Assembly: GCA_030544685.1 (NCBI GenBank)
Contig: CP086683.1
Location: forward strand, 4,278,001-4,342,000
Length of the DNA stretch: 64,000 nucleotides
Direction of reading: 5' to 3'
From: Pseudomonas sp. B21_DOA
Lineage (GTDB): Bacteria; Pseudomonadota; Gammaproteobacteria; Pseudomonadales; Pseudomonadaceae
The notes beneath the pieces were generated by a model. It was given only the letters and a program-made list of their open reading frames with translations. It was not told the origin of the DNA and searched no databases. The position numbers and the translations under genes were made by a program. This document shows positions 21,413 to 32,065 of this stretch, one piece after another; within the stretch, counting starts at the first letter, position 1; every line of letters begins with the position of its first letter.

Positions 21413-23157
21413 CATAGCAATGCGATCCCCTGTGGCAATGAGATCCCCAGTGGCGAGGGGATTTATCCCCGTTGGGCTGCGAAGCAGACCCAAAACCTTA
21501 GAACCGGGTTCTCCAGGCAAATCGCGTGTACCGGTTTTACGACTGCTGCGCAGCCGAGCGGGGATGAATCCCCTCACCACAATCATCATTCCAGTCAAAA
21601 CCGAGTGCTCCCTTCAATCGGTACCGTGGCAATGGGATGCCCTGTAGCAATGGGATCCCCTGTAGCAATGGGAACCTCTGTGGCGAGGGATTTATCCCCG
21701 TTGGGCTGCGAAGCAGACCCAAACCTTGAGAACCGGTTTCTACAGGCAAATCGCGTGTACCGGTTTTACGACTGCTGCGCAGCCGAGCGGGGATGAATCC
21801 CTCGCCACAGTCATCATCTCAGTCAAAACCGGGTGCTCCTTTCAATCGGTACCGTGGCAATGGGATGCCCTGTGGCAATGGGAACCTCTGTGGTGAGGGA
21901 TTTATCCCCGTTGGGCTGCGAAGCAGACCCAAACCTTGAGAACCGGTTTCTACAGGCAAATCGCGTGTACCGGTTTTACGACTGCTGCGCAGCCGAGCGG
22001 GGATGAATCCCTCGCCACAATCATCATTCCAGTCAAAACCGAGTGCTCCCTTCGATCGGTACCGTGGCAATGGGATGCCCTGTGGCAATGAGATCTCATG
22101 TGGCAATGGGATCCCCTGTGGCAATGGGAACCTCTGTGGCGAGGGATTTATCCCCGTTGGGCTGCGAAGCAGACCCAAAACCTGAGAACCGGTTTCTACA
22201 GGCAAATCCCGTGTACCGGTTTTACGACTGCTGCGCAGCCGAGCGGGGATAAATCCCCTCGCCACAGTCATCATTCCAGTCAAAACCGGGTGCTCCCTTC
22301 AATCGAGACCTTGGCAATGCGATCCCCTGTGGCAATGGGAACCTCTGTGGCGAGGGATTTATCCCCGTTGGGCTGCGCAGCAGACCCAAACCTTGAGAAC
22401 CGGTTTCTCCAGGCAAATCGCGTGTACCGGTTTTACGACTGCTGCGCAGCCGAGCGGGGATAAATCCCTCACCACAGTCATCATCTCAGTCAAAACCGGG
22501 TGCTCCTTTCAATCGGTACCGTGGCAATGGGATGCCCTGTGGCAATGAGATCTCATGTGGCAATGGGATCCCCTGTAGCAATGGGAACCTCTGTGGCGAG
22601 GGATTTATCCCCGTTGGGCTGCGAAGCAGACCCAAAACCTGAGAACCGGTTTCTACAGGCAAATCGCGTGTACCGGTTTTACGACTGCTGCGCAGCCGAG
22701 CGGGGATAAATCCCCTCGCCACAGTCATCATTCCAGTCAAAACCGGGTGCTCCCTTCAATCGAGACCTTGGCAATGCGATCCCCTGTGGCAATGGGAACC
22801 TCTGTGGCGAGGGGATTTATCCCCGTTGGGCTGCGCAGCAGACCCAAAACCTGAGAACCGGTTTCTCCAGGCAAATCGCGTGTGTCCGGTTTACGACTGC
22901 TGCGCAGCCGAGCGGGGATAAATCCCTCACCACAGTCATCATCTCAGTCAAAACCGGGTGCTCCTTTCAATCGGTACCGTGGCAATGGGATCCCCTGTAG
23001 CAATGGGAACCTCTGTGGCGAGGGATTTATCCCCGTTGGGCTGCGAAGCAGACCCAAAACCTTAGAACCGGTTTCTACAGGCAAATCGCGTGTACCGGTT
23101 TTACGACTGCTACGCAGCCGAGCGGGGATAAATCCCTCGCCACAGTCATCATTCCAG
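21413..23157. repeat. Array of eight palindrome-containing repeats with nested 18-bp subrepeats
   Basis: The core atttatccccgttgggctgc recurs at 21461, 21690, 21900, 22146, 22357, 22603, 22815 and 23025, giving spacings of 229, 210, 246, 211, 246, 212 and 210. Each core is followed about 90 bases later by its near-complement cgcagccgagcggggataaa, so each unit contains a long imperfect palindrome of the REPIN/MITE type. The 246-base units differ from the 210-base units by two extra copies of an 18-base module (tgtggcaatgggatcccc). Open frames on both strands exist only because the unit lengths are close to multiples of 3. A single unrelated-position copy of the palindrome lies at 43328-43464. 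Confidence 0.9.
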
Positions 23158-25550
23158 TCAAAACCGGGTGCTCCCTTCAATCGGTACGGCTTTGATCGTG
23201 GCGCGTGGGCCTGATGTCGGCCCCGGCCCCGCCCCGGCGCTGGCACGCCTTGCGCAGCGCTTGGCAATTGCGGTGCCTGCATGTCGGGCATCGCCCAGCT
23301 GCGTTCCGGCTGCAAGCCGCCCTGGGCGCGGCGCATGAAGTCGTAACGGTTGAGGGTGATGCTGCGCCCCGCTTCGCTGTCGCGGATGATGTACGGGCGC
23401 AGGAACACCATCAGGTTGGTCTTGGTGATCGCCCGGCGTTCGTTGCGAAACAGCGCGCCGATGCCCGGCAAGCTGCCCAGCCACGGCACGGCATCATTGC
23501 TCTGGCTGTAGCCGTCCTGAAGCAAACCACCGAGGACCATGATCTGCCCATCGTCGAGCAGAATGCTGGTGTCGATCGCCCGTTTGTTGGTGACGATGCC
23601 GGCGGCGGTCACGCTGTTGGACGCGCGCTCATCGATGCTGCTGACTTCCTGATAGATATCCAGCTTCACCGTGCCGCCCTCGGAAATCTGCGGGCGCACG
23701 TTGAGCTTGAGGCCGACCTCTTCGCGGGTCACGGTCTGGAACGGGTTGTTGCTGGTGCCCCCGCCGCCGGTGACGTAGCTGCCGCTGACAAACGGGATGG
23801 TCTGGCCGACAAAAATGCTCGCCGCTTCGTTGTCCAGGGTCAGCAGGTTCGGTGTCGACAGCACGTTGGTGCCGCCCTTGCTCTTCAACGCTCGGGCCAG
23901 CACTTTCAGGTCGAGAATCTTGCCGATGCCGGGAATGTCGACGGTGCCGTTGACGTAGCCGAGGTTCAAACCCTGCGGCAGTACGTCGATGCTGTTCTTC
24001 GCTCCCGTATTGAGACCCGCGCCACCCAGATTGGCGCCACCGATCACGCCTTTGCCGCCGAGATTACCGGTCTGCCATTGCACACCGAATTCGCTGGCAT
24101 CGTCCTCGCCGACCTCGACGATCAGGCTTTCGATCACCACTTGCGCACGGCGCTGATCGAGCAGATCGATAACCTCACGCAGATTGCGATACAGCGGCTC
24201 CGGTGCGGAAATCAGCAGCGTGTTGGTGGTGGCATCGGCCTGAATCGTCACCCCGCCGGCGCTGAAGGCAACGTTCTGTTCGCTGCTCTGCGTACCGCCA
24301 CTGCTGCTGCCGCCACCACTACCCTGCGCATAGCTGCCGCCGCTTGCGCCGCTGCCAGTCGTCGTTGAAGTGCCCGTGCTCGGCGTGCTGCTCTGGCCGT
24401 TCTGCCCGGCATTGCCGCCGGTGCTGCTGCCCATCGCGCTGAGCACCGACCGCGCCGCGTCGCTGCTGCCACTGTCACTCTCGCCGGTGAGCAAACCACG
24501 CAAGGCTTGCGCAAGTTTTGCAGCTTGGGCGTTGCGCAGATAAACCACGTGCAGATTGCTTGGATTGCTCTGCGCGTTGTCGAGTTTGTAGATCAGGTTG
24601 CGCGCCAACTCGGTACGCTCGGGGCTGCCGGCGCGGATGATGATGGTGTTGGAGCGCGGGTCTCCGATCACGGCGATTTTCTGCGTCGGATCATTGCCCG
24701 GCGCGTCGAGCAAGTCGGCCACCATCGGCGCGATATCGGCAGCGATGCCGTTCTGGATCTGCACCACATCGGTGTCGATCGCGCTCGGCGTGTCGATGCT
24801 CTCGATCAACTGCGCGACGCGGGTGAGGTTCTCGGCGTAATCGGTGATCACCACGGTGTTGTTGCCCGGGTAGGCATTGATCGGATTGTTCGGCGAAACG
24901 ATCGGGCGCAGCACCGGGATCAGGTTCACCGCGTTCTCGTATTGCAGGCGAAACGTGCGCGTGAGCATGCCGTTGCCGGCCGGTTTGTCGGCGCTGTAGA
25001 TCGGCCCGCCGAGCAGTTTCGCGTCGGCCTCGGGAACCACCTGCGCCACGCCGCCGACATCGACCACGCTGAAGCCTTGCATGCGCAACGCCGCGAGCAG
25101 CATGTCGTAAGCCTGCCGGGCCGGCACCTGGCCTTCCGAGACCAAGGTCAGATTGCCCTTGACCCGAGGATCAACGAGAAACTGCTGCCCGGTAGCACGC
25201 GACAGCGCACGCACCACCGCCTGAATATCCGCCTCGACGAAGTTCAGCGTCACCGGTTGCTCGCCCAACGGATTGCGCGCGACCGAGTTGCTCGTCGCCG
25301 CAGCACCACCGCGCCCGCGCTGGCTGATGTTGTGCAACTGCTTCGGCACCGGCCGCGCCTGAGCCTGCGCCCGTTCGCGATCGGCCACCGCATCGCCGCT
25401 GCGCTGGGTGTTGGCCAGCGGCCGCCCGAGCTCGCTGTCGACCAACAGCGGCGGCTGATTCTGCGGCGTCGTGGTGCTGTTGCACGCGCTCAATGCCATC
25501 AGCAACAACGGCAGCGCCAGACGTGCCGGTTTGCAGCGTGACTCCTTCAT
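23158..25550 (-). CDS. hxcQ: Type II outer-membrane liposecretin HxcQ (GspD), one frameshift near the 3' end
   Basis: About 797 residues. The N-terminus is a lipoprotein signal with lipobox L-S-A-C (residues 20-23, Asn at +2), fitting the known property of HxcQ as a self-piloting lipoprotein secretin. N0/N1-N3 domains follow at about 100-440 (VTLNFVEADIQAVVRAL, NTVVITDYAENL, DPRSNTIIIRAG), with a Gly/Ser-rich insert near 385-430. The secretin domain is at about 455-735 (VIESLIVEVGEDDASEFGVQW, VLSTPNLLTLDNEAASIFVGQ, VGLKLNVRPQISEGG, IMVLGGLLQDGYSQS). In the raw sequence the frame runs into the repeat array to 22944; adding one C to CCCC 23232-23235 gives a Pro/Gly-rich tail ending …IKAVPIEGSTRF at 23158, just outside the array. 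The start ATG overlaps the hxcZ stop region. Confidence 0.9.
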
Positions 25551-26095
25551 GAAGCTTCCTTAGCGCCCTGCGCCTGATCCATGCGAACGGTGCCTGACAA
25601 TGTGCCGGCGGTGACATCGGTCGAGGTTTCGCTTGCGCGCTGCAACTGCGCCTCGACCACCTGCAGAGAAAGTTGTGACGGCTCGCTGAGCAGCCAGTCG
25701 AGCAGCGCATCGGCCGGCGCGGCGTCGACATTCAACTGCCACGTACCGCCCTCCGCTGCTTGTAATTGGTAATGCCCGGTCAGCCCCGCCGCTTGCAGAC
25801 TCTGCTCCAGCGACTGGCCAACGCTTTGCCCCTGAGGCCGCACGTTGACGCTGCGCAACAGCACTTCCAGCGCCTCGGTTTGCGCGCGCAACTTGGGCGT
25901 TTCGCTCTGCCAAAAAGTGATCCTGGCCAACGGCGGCTTAACCAGCGTCAGCCAGGTCAGCACACCGATCAGCACCACGGCCATGCCGGCGACCATGCGT
26001 TTTTCACGCAGCGCCAATGGCTGCCAACGGGCCTGCAACTGGCTGCTGAAGCGCTGCCAGCGCGCACGGTAAATCGCCAGCGTCGCCCTACTCAT
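25547..26095 (-). CDS. hxcZ: Type II secretion protein HxcZ (GspM-like)
   Basis: 182 residues from ATG 26095; its coding region overlaps the end of hxcY by 8 bases and the start of hxcQ by 4, indicating translational coupling. One N-terminal membrane segment (residues about 30-50, MVAGMAVVLIGVLTWLTLV) preceded by a basic cytoplasmic stub, then a coiled stretch and a periplasmic ferredoxin-like domain, the GspM topology. GspM pairs with GspL in the inner membrane. Sequence conservation in this family is weak, so the call rests on topology, size and position between the gspL- and gspD-type genes. Confidence 0.85.
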   Translation of the reverse strand: MSRATLAIYRARWQRFSSQLQARWQPLALREKRMVAGMAVVLIGVLTWLTLVKPPLARITFWQSETPKLRAQTEALEVLLRSVNVRPQGQSVGQSLEQSLQAAGLTGHYQLQAAEGGTWQLNVDAAPADALLDWLLSEPSQLSLQVVEAQLQRASETSTDVTAGTLSGTVRMDQAQGAKEAS

Positions 26096-27208
26096 CGTCT
26101 GCTCCGCTGTCGTCGTCTTCGTTGGTGTTTGCGCTGGATTCATCGCTCGGGCGCAGCGTCCAGCCTGCGTCATCGGTAGTGACGCTGATGCCGGCCTGGG
26201 CCAAGGTGCTTTGCCAGCCCTTGTCGTTGCCGCCACGGTTTGCATCGCTGAGCAGCGCAAGCTGTAAGACGCCGTCGCGGTAATTCAGGCGCTCGACACT
26301 GCCAGCCATGAACGGCATGCCCGTGCCGGCCTGCAACACCAGCCGATTGAAGTTCTGCGCCGGGTCATCGACCGCGCCTTTTGCCGCTGCTCCAGTTGCT
26401 GACGCGCCTGTTGCAGCGGGTTGAGAATCACCGGCAATTCCGGGAACGCCTGCTTCACCCGCTGACTCATCTGCGCCTTGAGCTGCTGGCCCTGCCGCGC
26501 TTCGCGAGCGGCGTAAAGATTCAGCCCGATCACCCAGACTGCCACGGCCAAAGCCACACACCCGACAGCGCGACCCCAGCCACGTTGCTCGCCGCCGCTT
26601 TGCTGCAGACCACCGTGCAACCCCCAACCGGGCAATGGACCGATCCAGCGTTGTGTCGCGTCCGCTGCGAACGATGCCTCATCAACTTCGTCACCGAGCA
26701 ACGGCTCAACCTGCGCGCTGTTCAAACTCTCGCGCCGGAGCAAATGCCCGTCCGCCACACAAGCGACAACCCCCGGCAGCACTGGCAGGCTGTACGGCGC
26801 CGGATACAAACCGCGCAGCGTCAACTTCGCCTGCTTGAGCACCGCAGCCAGACGCTGCAAGTGCTGCCGCGCCACCCAGGCGATTTGCACCTGCCCACTC
26901 GCATCACGAGGGCTGTGGCCGATATGCATCTGGCTGCTATCACCGAGCATCAACGCCTGCGCCGCGCACTGCACAGCGGCCGCGGTTTTGTTAGCGGGCA
27001 ACGGCGGCAGATCAATGCTGGCGAGCAGGCTGTCGGCCGGATGCAGAAAACACAGCAGCGGTGGTTGCTTCGGCCGTTGCCCCAACTGACTCAAAGTCAG
27101 CCGTTCCTCACGACTGACCTGCCCCTGACGATCCAGCCAGGCGCAGCTCACTTCGCTGTGCAACTCCAGCTCCGCCAGCGGCGGCAACCCGACGCGCAAC
27201 TGGCTCAT
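26088..27208 (-). CDS. hxcY: Type II secretion protein HxcY (GspL-like), one frameshift
   Basis: About 373 residues after adding one base to TTTT 26379-26382, which joins …QQLEQRQK to GAVDDPAQNFNRL. The N-terminal cytoplasmic domain (1-215) is actin-like, as in GspL (LCFLHPADSLLASIDLP, NKTAAAVQCAAQALM). One membrane segment at about 222-240 (GCVALAVAVWVIGLNLYAA) precedes a periplasmic domain ending in an acidic tail (ANTNEDDDSGADDE). GspL anchors the GspE ATPase to the membrane platform. The start overlaps the hxcX stop by 4 bases (ATGA type). Confidence 0.88.
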
Positions 27209-28164
27209 GCGCCCACCCGCGACCAGATCACCTGCGGCAGCCGATCCTCGCTGCGGTGCAGCAAAGCGTCGAGACTGACCCGACGCTGATCCCGCCGCGC
27301 CTCACCGCGCAAACGAAACCAGTCACTGGTGATACCGACCTTGACGCTGCTCATTTCCAGCTGCGGCATGCGCAAGCGGTTCACGAAATCGCCGCGATTG
27401 ATAAACCAGCGCCCGGCGTCACGCTCGGCAATCAACGCCGTCGCCCGCTCCAGCGAAAGCCCCGGCACATACGCCGCCAGCACCTGCGCCGTGGCGGTGT
27501 TGCCGTTGATCCACGTCGTCGCCGGAATCACCGTCACGTACGGCGCCAGTTGGCCGATCAGCGCATCCGTCACGCCTTCGACGCTGCGCAAGTCATCGAG
27601 TGTGCGCACCATCGGCACCTTCGGCGGTTGCGGTTTGTGATCGGCATCGGGCGAAGTGGCGCGGCCACTGTCGAAACCGGCTTTGCCCGTCGCACCAATC
27701 TGCGCATTCAGCAAATGCGGATACCCGGCAATCACCCGCTGACGGATGCGCTGGCTGACAACGGCGCTCACACCAATCAGCTCGCACAAACGCTCGAACG
27801 CCTGCACTTGCGCCTCATCGATGCGCTCATTGGCGACCAGATTGCGCAGGTTGAACTTGCCCTGCTCATCCTCCAGCCGCCCGGCAAAACCCGCCGCCAA
27901 CAACGGCTGCGCCCAAGGTTGATCGCGCCGGGTCAACGGATCACGCAGGCGCGCATCCCACAGCAACTGTCGGCTGATCTCCAGACCACCCTGCGCCACC
28001 CAGCGCCCCTGCACCCGCTGCTGATCGGCCTCCAGCGCCCGGGTCGCCACGCTCTGGCGCGTCAACATCCCCGCCGCAATCACCGCCACCACGGCGGCGA
28101 TCAACAACGCGCTGATAATCGCCATGCCCCGTTGCTTCGCCCCGTTGAGCGAACCTGTGTTCAC
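27205..28164 (-). CDS. hxcX: Type II minor pseudopilin HxcX (GspK)
   Basis: 319 residues and intact. A prepilin-type leader with cleavage after G13 (QRG|MAIISALLIAAVVAVIAAG) is followed by the long globular domain typical of GspK, including the helix-hairpin region (TLDDLRSVEGVTDALIGQLAPYVTV). GspK caps the pseudopilus tip together with GspI and GspJ. Processing would need the general prepilin peptidase PilD/XcpA, which is not in this window. Confidence 0.92.
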   Translation of the reverse strand: MNTGSLNGAKQRGMAIISALLIAAVVAVIAAGMLTRQSVATRALEADQQRVQGRWVAQGGLEISRQLLWDARLRDPLTRRDQPWAQPLLAAGFAGRLEDEQGKFNLRNLVANERIDEAQVQAFERLCELIGVSAVVSQRIRQRVIAGYPHLLNAQIGATGKAGFDSGRATSPDADHKPQPPKVPMVRTLDDLRSVEGVTDALIGQLAPYVTVIPATTWINGNTATAQVLAAYVPGLSLERATALIAERDAGRWFINRGDFVNRLRMPQLEMSSVKVGITSDWFRLRGEARRDQRRVSLDALLHRSEDRLPQVIWSRVGA

Positions 28165-28172
28165 GGCCGGCC

Positions 28173-28631
28173 TTACAACTGCCAGGAACCGATATCGGCA
28201 TTCACGCCATCGCCGTCAGGCTGGCCATCGGCGCCGAGGGAAAAGATATCGACCTCGCCATTCGCGCCCGGGTTGAGGTACTGATAAGGCCGGCCCCACG
28301 GGTCATTGGGCAAACGCTCCAGATACGAACGCCAGTTGCTGTTCTTCGCATCCGCCGGCCGCTCGACCAACACCTTCAGCCCCTGATTCATGCTCGGATA
28401 CGTGCCGTGATCGAGGCGATACAACTTCAACGCCTGCATCAACCCACCAATATCCTGCTTCGCCGCCGTCGCCCGCGCCTGATCCGGCCGATCAAGCACC
28501 TTGGGCACCACCATCGCCGCGAGAATCCCCAGAATCACCACCACCACCATGATCTCAATCAAGGTAAAACCCTGCTGGCTACGCGGTGTGCGCGGCGACT
28601 GACTGAGCGTGTTCAAAGGTGCGATATCCAT
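28173..28631 (-). CDS. hxcT: Type II major pseudopilin HxcT (GspG)
   Basis: 152 residues. The leader is cleaved after G21 (QQG|FTLIEIMVVVVILGILAAM). The GspG C-terminal signature is present: LDHGTYPSMNQGL, DPWGRPYQYLNPG and the calcium-loop type end FSLGADGQPDGDGVNADI. It forms the body of the pseudopilus. First gene of the minus-strand hxc operon (T-X-Y-Z-Q-R-S); it diverges from hxcV, so a promoter should lie in 28632-28779. That interval contains one TGTCA half-site at 28687 but no convincing Pho box. Confidence 0.95.
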   Translation of the reverse strand: MDIAPLNTLSQSPRTPRSQQGFTLIEIMVVVVILGILAAMVVPKVLDRPDQARATAAKQDIGGLMQALKLYRLDHGTYPSMNQGLKVLVERPADAKNSNWRSYLERLPNDPWGRPYQYLNPGANGEVDIFSLGADGQPDGDGVNADIGSWQL

Positions 28632-28779
28632 CTCGACATTCCCTGGCTTGACCTGATTTCGACGCGCAGTGTTGCAAGAAGATATGTCAGGGATGTTGAA
28701 AATCCTCGGGTGTTTCCGTCGTCAAGCCGTCAAGGACGGGGGTTAGCGTCGAGGGCTGGGTTTTGCTTTTGGGCCATGT

Positions 28780-29154
28780 ATGCGCGGGTGTTCGAGAGAG
28801 AAAGGATTCACCCTGATTGAAGTGCTGGTGGCACTGGCGATCATCGCCGTCGCCATGTCCGCCGCCGTACGTGTGGCGGGGTTGATGACGCAGAGTAATG
28901 GGGTATTGCGCGATAGATCGATTGCGCTGATTGCTGCGCAGAGTCGGATGGCTGAGTTGCGCCTGGAGGGCCGATTGCCGAATGGGGTGAAGGCTGTTGA
29001 ATGTGATCAAGGGCGACTTATGTTGCGCTGTGAACAGGTGATCGCCAGCGCAGAGAATGGACGGTTGCTCAAGGTTGGAATCCAAGTATTTGACCGCAAC
29101 CAGGATGCGCCGCCGTTGGCCAGGTTGGAAACCTTACTGACCCGCCCACCGTAG
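28780..29154 (+). CDS. hxcV: Type II minor pseudopilin HxcV (GspI)
   Basis: 124 residues. Cleavage after G9 (REKG|FTLIEVLVALAIIAVAMS). The rest fits GspI: LMTQSNGVLRDRSIALIAAQSRMAELRLEGRLP. GspI initiates the tip complex with GspJ and GspK. It is divergent from hxcT. In P. aeruginosa the neighbour on this side is hxcP (PA0679); here about 8.9 kb of other DNA lies between them, starting with a REP-like element at 29152. Confidence 0.9.
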   Translation: MRGCSREKGFTLIEVLVALAIIAVAMSAAVRVAGLMTQSNGVLRDRSIALIAAQSRMAELRLEGRLPNGVKAVECDQGRLMLRCEQVIASAENGRLLKVGIQVFDRNQDAPPLARLETLLTRPP

Positions 29155-29283
29155 GAGCTGCCGAAGGCTGCGATCTTTGATCTTCCCTCCCGCAACAAAC
29201 ACAAATCCCCTGTGGGAGCGAGCCTGCTCGCGAAGGCGCCAGCCCAAACAACAAATCAACCCGCTGGCGCCCCGCACATCACA
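29152..29283. repeat. REP-type elements after hxcV
   Basis: Two short elements: ggagctgccgaaggctgcga (from 29156), the same family as those at 55505-55590 and 62535-62605, and gtgggagcgagcctgctcgc (from 29212). They mark the boundary between the conserved hxc block and the accessory insertion. Confidence 0.75.
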
Positions 29284-29643
29284 TCACCCCGCCACCTCCA
29301 AATTATCCATAACCCGATTCACCGCCAGCTCCCCCAGCATGATCAGTTGAGCAACCCCCAACAACGCCCGACGCTGCGGTGCCGGCAACAGACTGGAAAT
29401 GTCCTGAGCAATCGTCTTCGCCGAAGCAAGCGTTTCACTCGCATCCGCCAGCAGTTCTTCATTCTTGGTATCCGCCGTCACCGCATACATCCCACGCGCC
29501 TTACGTGGCGGAGGCAGGAGATTGTTTGGAGACAGGTAATGATCGAGCGCGCGGTCAGCGGCTTCGTGGAGCTTGTTGGAATCGAGGGATTCGTAGGGAG
29601 ACGTGGGATCGGTTTCGGGTGGGTTGGGTGTTGGTTTGATCAT
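29284..29643 (-). CDS. DUF6124 family protein, copy 1
   Basis: 119 residues, intact: MIKPTPNPPETDPTSPYES at the start, then SNKLHEAADRALDHYL, ADTKNEELLADASETLASA and RRALLGVAQLIMLGELAVN. This is a small, all-helical family of unknown function that is multi-copy in fluorescent pseudomonads. The GGAG ribosome site is 7 bases upstream of ATG 29643, and the start is preceded by a long structured leader (29644-29990). A near-identical second copy lies at 32066-32424 with its own leader. No membrane segment or signal peptide is seen. Confidence 0.88.
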   Translation of the reverse strand: MIKPTPNPPETDPTSPYESLDSNKLHEAADRALDHYLSPNNLLPPPRKARGMYAVTADTKNEELLADASETLASAKTIAQDISSLLPAPQRRALLGVAQLIMLGELAVNRVMDNLEVAG

Positions 29644-29990
29644 GGTGAAGCTCCTTGATTATTGGAGCCGCCACGTTTCGCTGCGAAACGAAGAGAGGTG
29701 GCAGCTGTACGCAGGTTCGCAGACCGGGAATCAAGGAACCCGGCATACCCGAAGGTATCCCGCGCGCAGCCGCCATAAAGCATCACTGCCAAAAATGACA
29801 ACGAACTGGAGCGCTGTGCGCCTTGATTGATCCGGGCTGCGAAACCCGATCGCTGATTCGTCAGCGACGCGACCACAATAGAACCCGCCCCCTAGGCGCA
29901 CAAGCCGGCGGATTCTGGCGTAGCTGTAGGCAAAGGCGCAAGGATATGTAGCCTGGGAGCGTGACTGGAGATGTCTTTTTAAACATGGAC
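29644..29990 (-). ncRNA. Candidate structured leader of DUF6124 copy 1
   Basis: About 345 bases upstream of the DUF6124 start hold nested hairpins. CCTTGATT occurs at 29653-29660 and 29821-29828, and its exact complement AATCAAGG at 29729-29736. A second motif CTGCGAA occurs near 29681 and near 29838, with its complement TTCGCAG near 29716. Hairpins include ATACC-CGAA-GGTAT (29745-29758) and TCGCTGA-TTCG-TCAGCGA (29849-29867). TGTGCGCC 29815-29822 pairs with GGCGCACA 29895-29902. The distal 87 bases (29900-29986) are almost identical to copy 2 and probably hold the promoter. Whether the element acts as RNA or as DNA is not known. Confidence 0.6.
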
Positions 29991-30131
29991 GATCGTCGAA
30001 AAATTACTGCCCCGCCTACCTCCTGAAAAGATCCGTACCGTTACCCGAGAATTTTGCCCGCAAGAGCAAGTCGCGTAGGCTGCTGCTTTTGCACAAACAA
30101 TATGCACCCGCAAGGACGCACAGGACTGCCC

Positions 30132-31471
30132 ATGAACACGACACAAGACTGGCTGGCTCGGTTGGCACGCAAGCAAGGACAGCTCTCCCATTATGAAAAC
30201 TATCGGCGCAACGAGGCGCTGGAGATACTCGCTCACTTCAATAACACCGGTACATGGGCAGACGTGAGCAATCACTCCAACGGTTTCGTCCGGGAAGTCG
30301 CTGTGCGAGAACTGTGCAGGCAACCGTCCCCGAAGCATTAGCCGTGTTGATCGAACGTCTGAACGATTGGGTCCCTCAGGTTCGCGACTTGGCAGCGGAA
30401 GGCCTGAAGCACTACCTGTCACCAGATCACACCCAGGCATGGTTATCAGCACTGGAACCCTTGATGGCATTGGCAGCGCAACGCCGCGTCGACCACGCAC
30501 AGACATTGTCGGCGGTCCGAGCGATGCTGCAATCGGTGGAGTGCTGGGATGAGGTCTACGCCGACTTCTTGAATCGCCAGGGCAAAGCCGCGCGCTACCT
30601 GTTTACGCTGTTGCTTGAAGCCCCCGAGTCTCCCGAAACGCTCATACGAAGCGCGTTGGCTCATCGCGAGTTGACCGTACGGTTGATGGCCGTGTCGGCG
30701 AGCCTGACACTGCCGGCGACGCAGAGTCTGCCGTTGCTCCTTGATGCCATGTCTCACCCCGGTGCCAAAATCCGCGTACGCGTGCTTTATGCGCTGCTGC
30801 CGCTGCTCGCCGATCCGAAACCTGTACTGCGCGAAACTTTGTTGGATGTTTCACCGGCGGTCCGCAATCTCGCGCTTTGGGCTGCGGCTCGTAACGATGT
30901 TGTTGCTCATGCAGTGCTGACCGAGCGCTTACGTCAGCCTTTGCCCACATCAAAACAACATTGGCTGGGCGTGCTCGGGCTCGCCACAGAACTGGGTGTG
31001 GAGTTGCCACAGCGATGGCATACACCTGCGCTGCGCTCGAGCTATGTGACCGTGCGCCAAGCCGCAACACGCCTGCTTCGCGATGATCAACTGTCTGAGC
31101 TGTTCGAGGCGCTTGATGATCCTTCGGAGAAAGTGTTTGCGATGGTGATTGCGAAACTGGACAAAATACCGTGGTCCTTATCGAGCATCAGATTGACGGC
31201 CAAACTTGATCAAGACTGGCATGAGCTTACGTCGGAACGGCGCAGCGCCATTTTCCGACTGATACCGACGTGGCAACAACTCGGCTACTTACTGAAGCGC
31301 CTCGACACGGGGCACGCCGGTCAAACCTATTGGCTCGGCCAAATCGATGCGTGGTGTGACAGGCAGTATCTCGCTTTCGATCCGGTAACTCCCAAGAACG
31401 ATCGCGCCGCATGGCAAGAAAAGCTTCGTGAATTAAAGGCAAACGGGCAGATCCGCTCGGGTGCGTGGTAG
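30132..31471 (+). CDS. HEAT-repeat protein, one frameshift near 30320
   Basis: About 446 residues after restoring one base in 30319-30325, which joins …VREVAVRELCR to …TVPEALAVLIERLNDW. ATG 30132 (MNTTQDWLARLARKQG) is the best start; there is no signal peptide. The body is a series of about 30-residue helical pairs typical of HEAT/PBS-lyase repeats: NDWVPQVRDLAAEGLKHYL, LPLLLDAMSHPGAKIRVRVLYALLPL and YVTVRQAATRLLRDDQLSEL. Such solenoids are protein-protein scaffolds; no catalytic domain is visible. It is flanked by the two DUF6124 copies. Its base composition is like that of the chromosome, unlike the AT-rich island further right. Confidence 0.8.
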
Positions 31472-31513
31472 TCATGGCTGGTTTTGTCGAGCTACAAGTC
31501 AGCTGAAGGAACT

Positions 31514-31908
31514 GTGAAATCAAAGCTTCGATCCTTGTACTTATCGCACTGTATTGCATGGGTATCAGCACAGCGTTTGCCGATGACTCACAGACGCCAA
31601 GCGACATTCACGAGCCAGCAGGCATCGTCGTCGGTGAGCGTTTGGCTGCGGCCAAATCCAAGCTCGTCAAACAAGGATGGAAGCCAACACCGATGCACAC
31701 CACAGACGGTTATGAATACAGTGGCGTGGAGAAGGAGCTGGCTGCACGCAACTACTTCGAACTGGACACCTGCTCGTTTGATAGCTCGCGCTGCATCTTG
31801 TACTACTCGAAGAAAGGCGCTTGCCTGCGCGTCGATACCATCGGTGAGCAGTTCAACGACATGACGGTGACGCGATGGACCGGTGAATGTCCTGAAGCGA
31901 CTCAATAA
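31514..31908 (+). CDS. Small secreted protein of unknown function, one frameshift at the start
   Basis: Adding one A to AAA 31517-31519 lets GTG 31514 read (M)KIKASILVLIALYCMGISTAFA|DD, a clear signal peptide with AAGGA just upstream. The raw sequence otherwise offers only ATG 31558, which cuts the signal in half. The mature part is about 107 residues with three cysteines (TCSFDSSRCILYYSKKGAC) and a repeat-like start (VGERLAAAKSKLVKQGWKP). It is probably periplasmic. It follows the HEAT-repeat gene by about 40 bases on the same strand, so the two may be co-transcribed. I do not recognise the family. Confidence 0.7.
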
Positions 31909-31988
31909 CCACACGAAGACAACGTGGTGATAATCGACTGCTCCCACAGGTTCCAGGATCGTAGAAAACTTCTGCAATCAGCATAAAA

Positions 31989-32021
31989 CCCTGTGGGAGC
32001 GAGCTTGCTCGCGAAAGCGCC
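31989..32021. repeat. REP element
   Basis: gtgggagcgagcttgctcgc (from 31993) in the gap between the secreted protein and DUF6124 copy 2. Confidence 0.8.
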
Positions 32022-32065
32022 AGAATGAGCACCCGATCAATCACCAGGTGATCCGGACACCCGCA

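Noticed and set aside
21413..23157. CRISPR array or coding repeats
   Set aside because: The spacing (210-246) and long palindromes do not fit CRISPR; the 'spacers' are themselves repeated; there are no cas genes.
28632..28779. Pho box between hxcT and hxcV
   Set aside because: Only one half-site (TGTCA at 28687); the partner position does not match.
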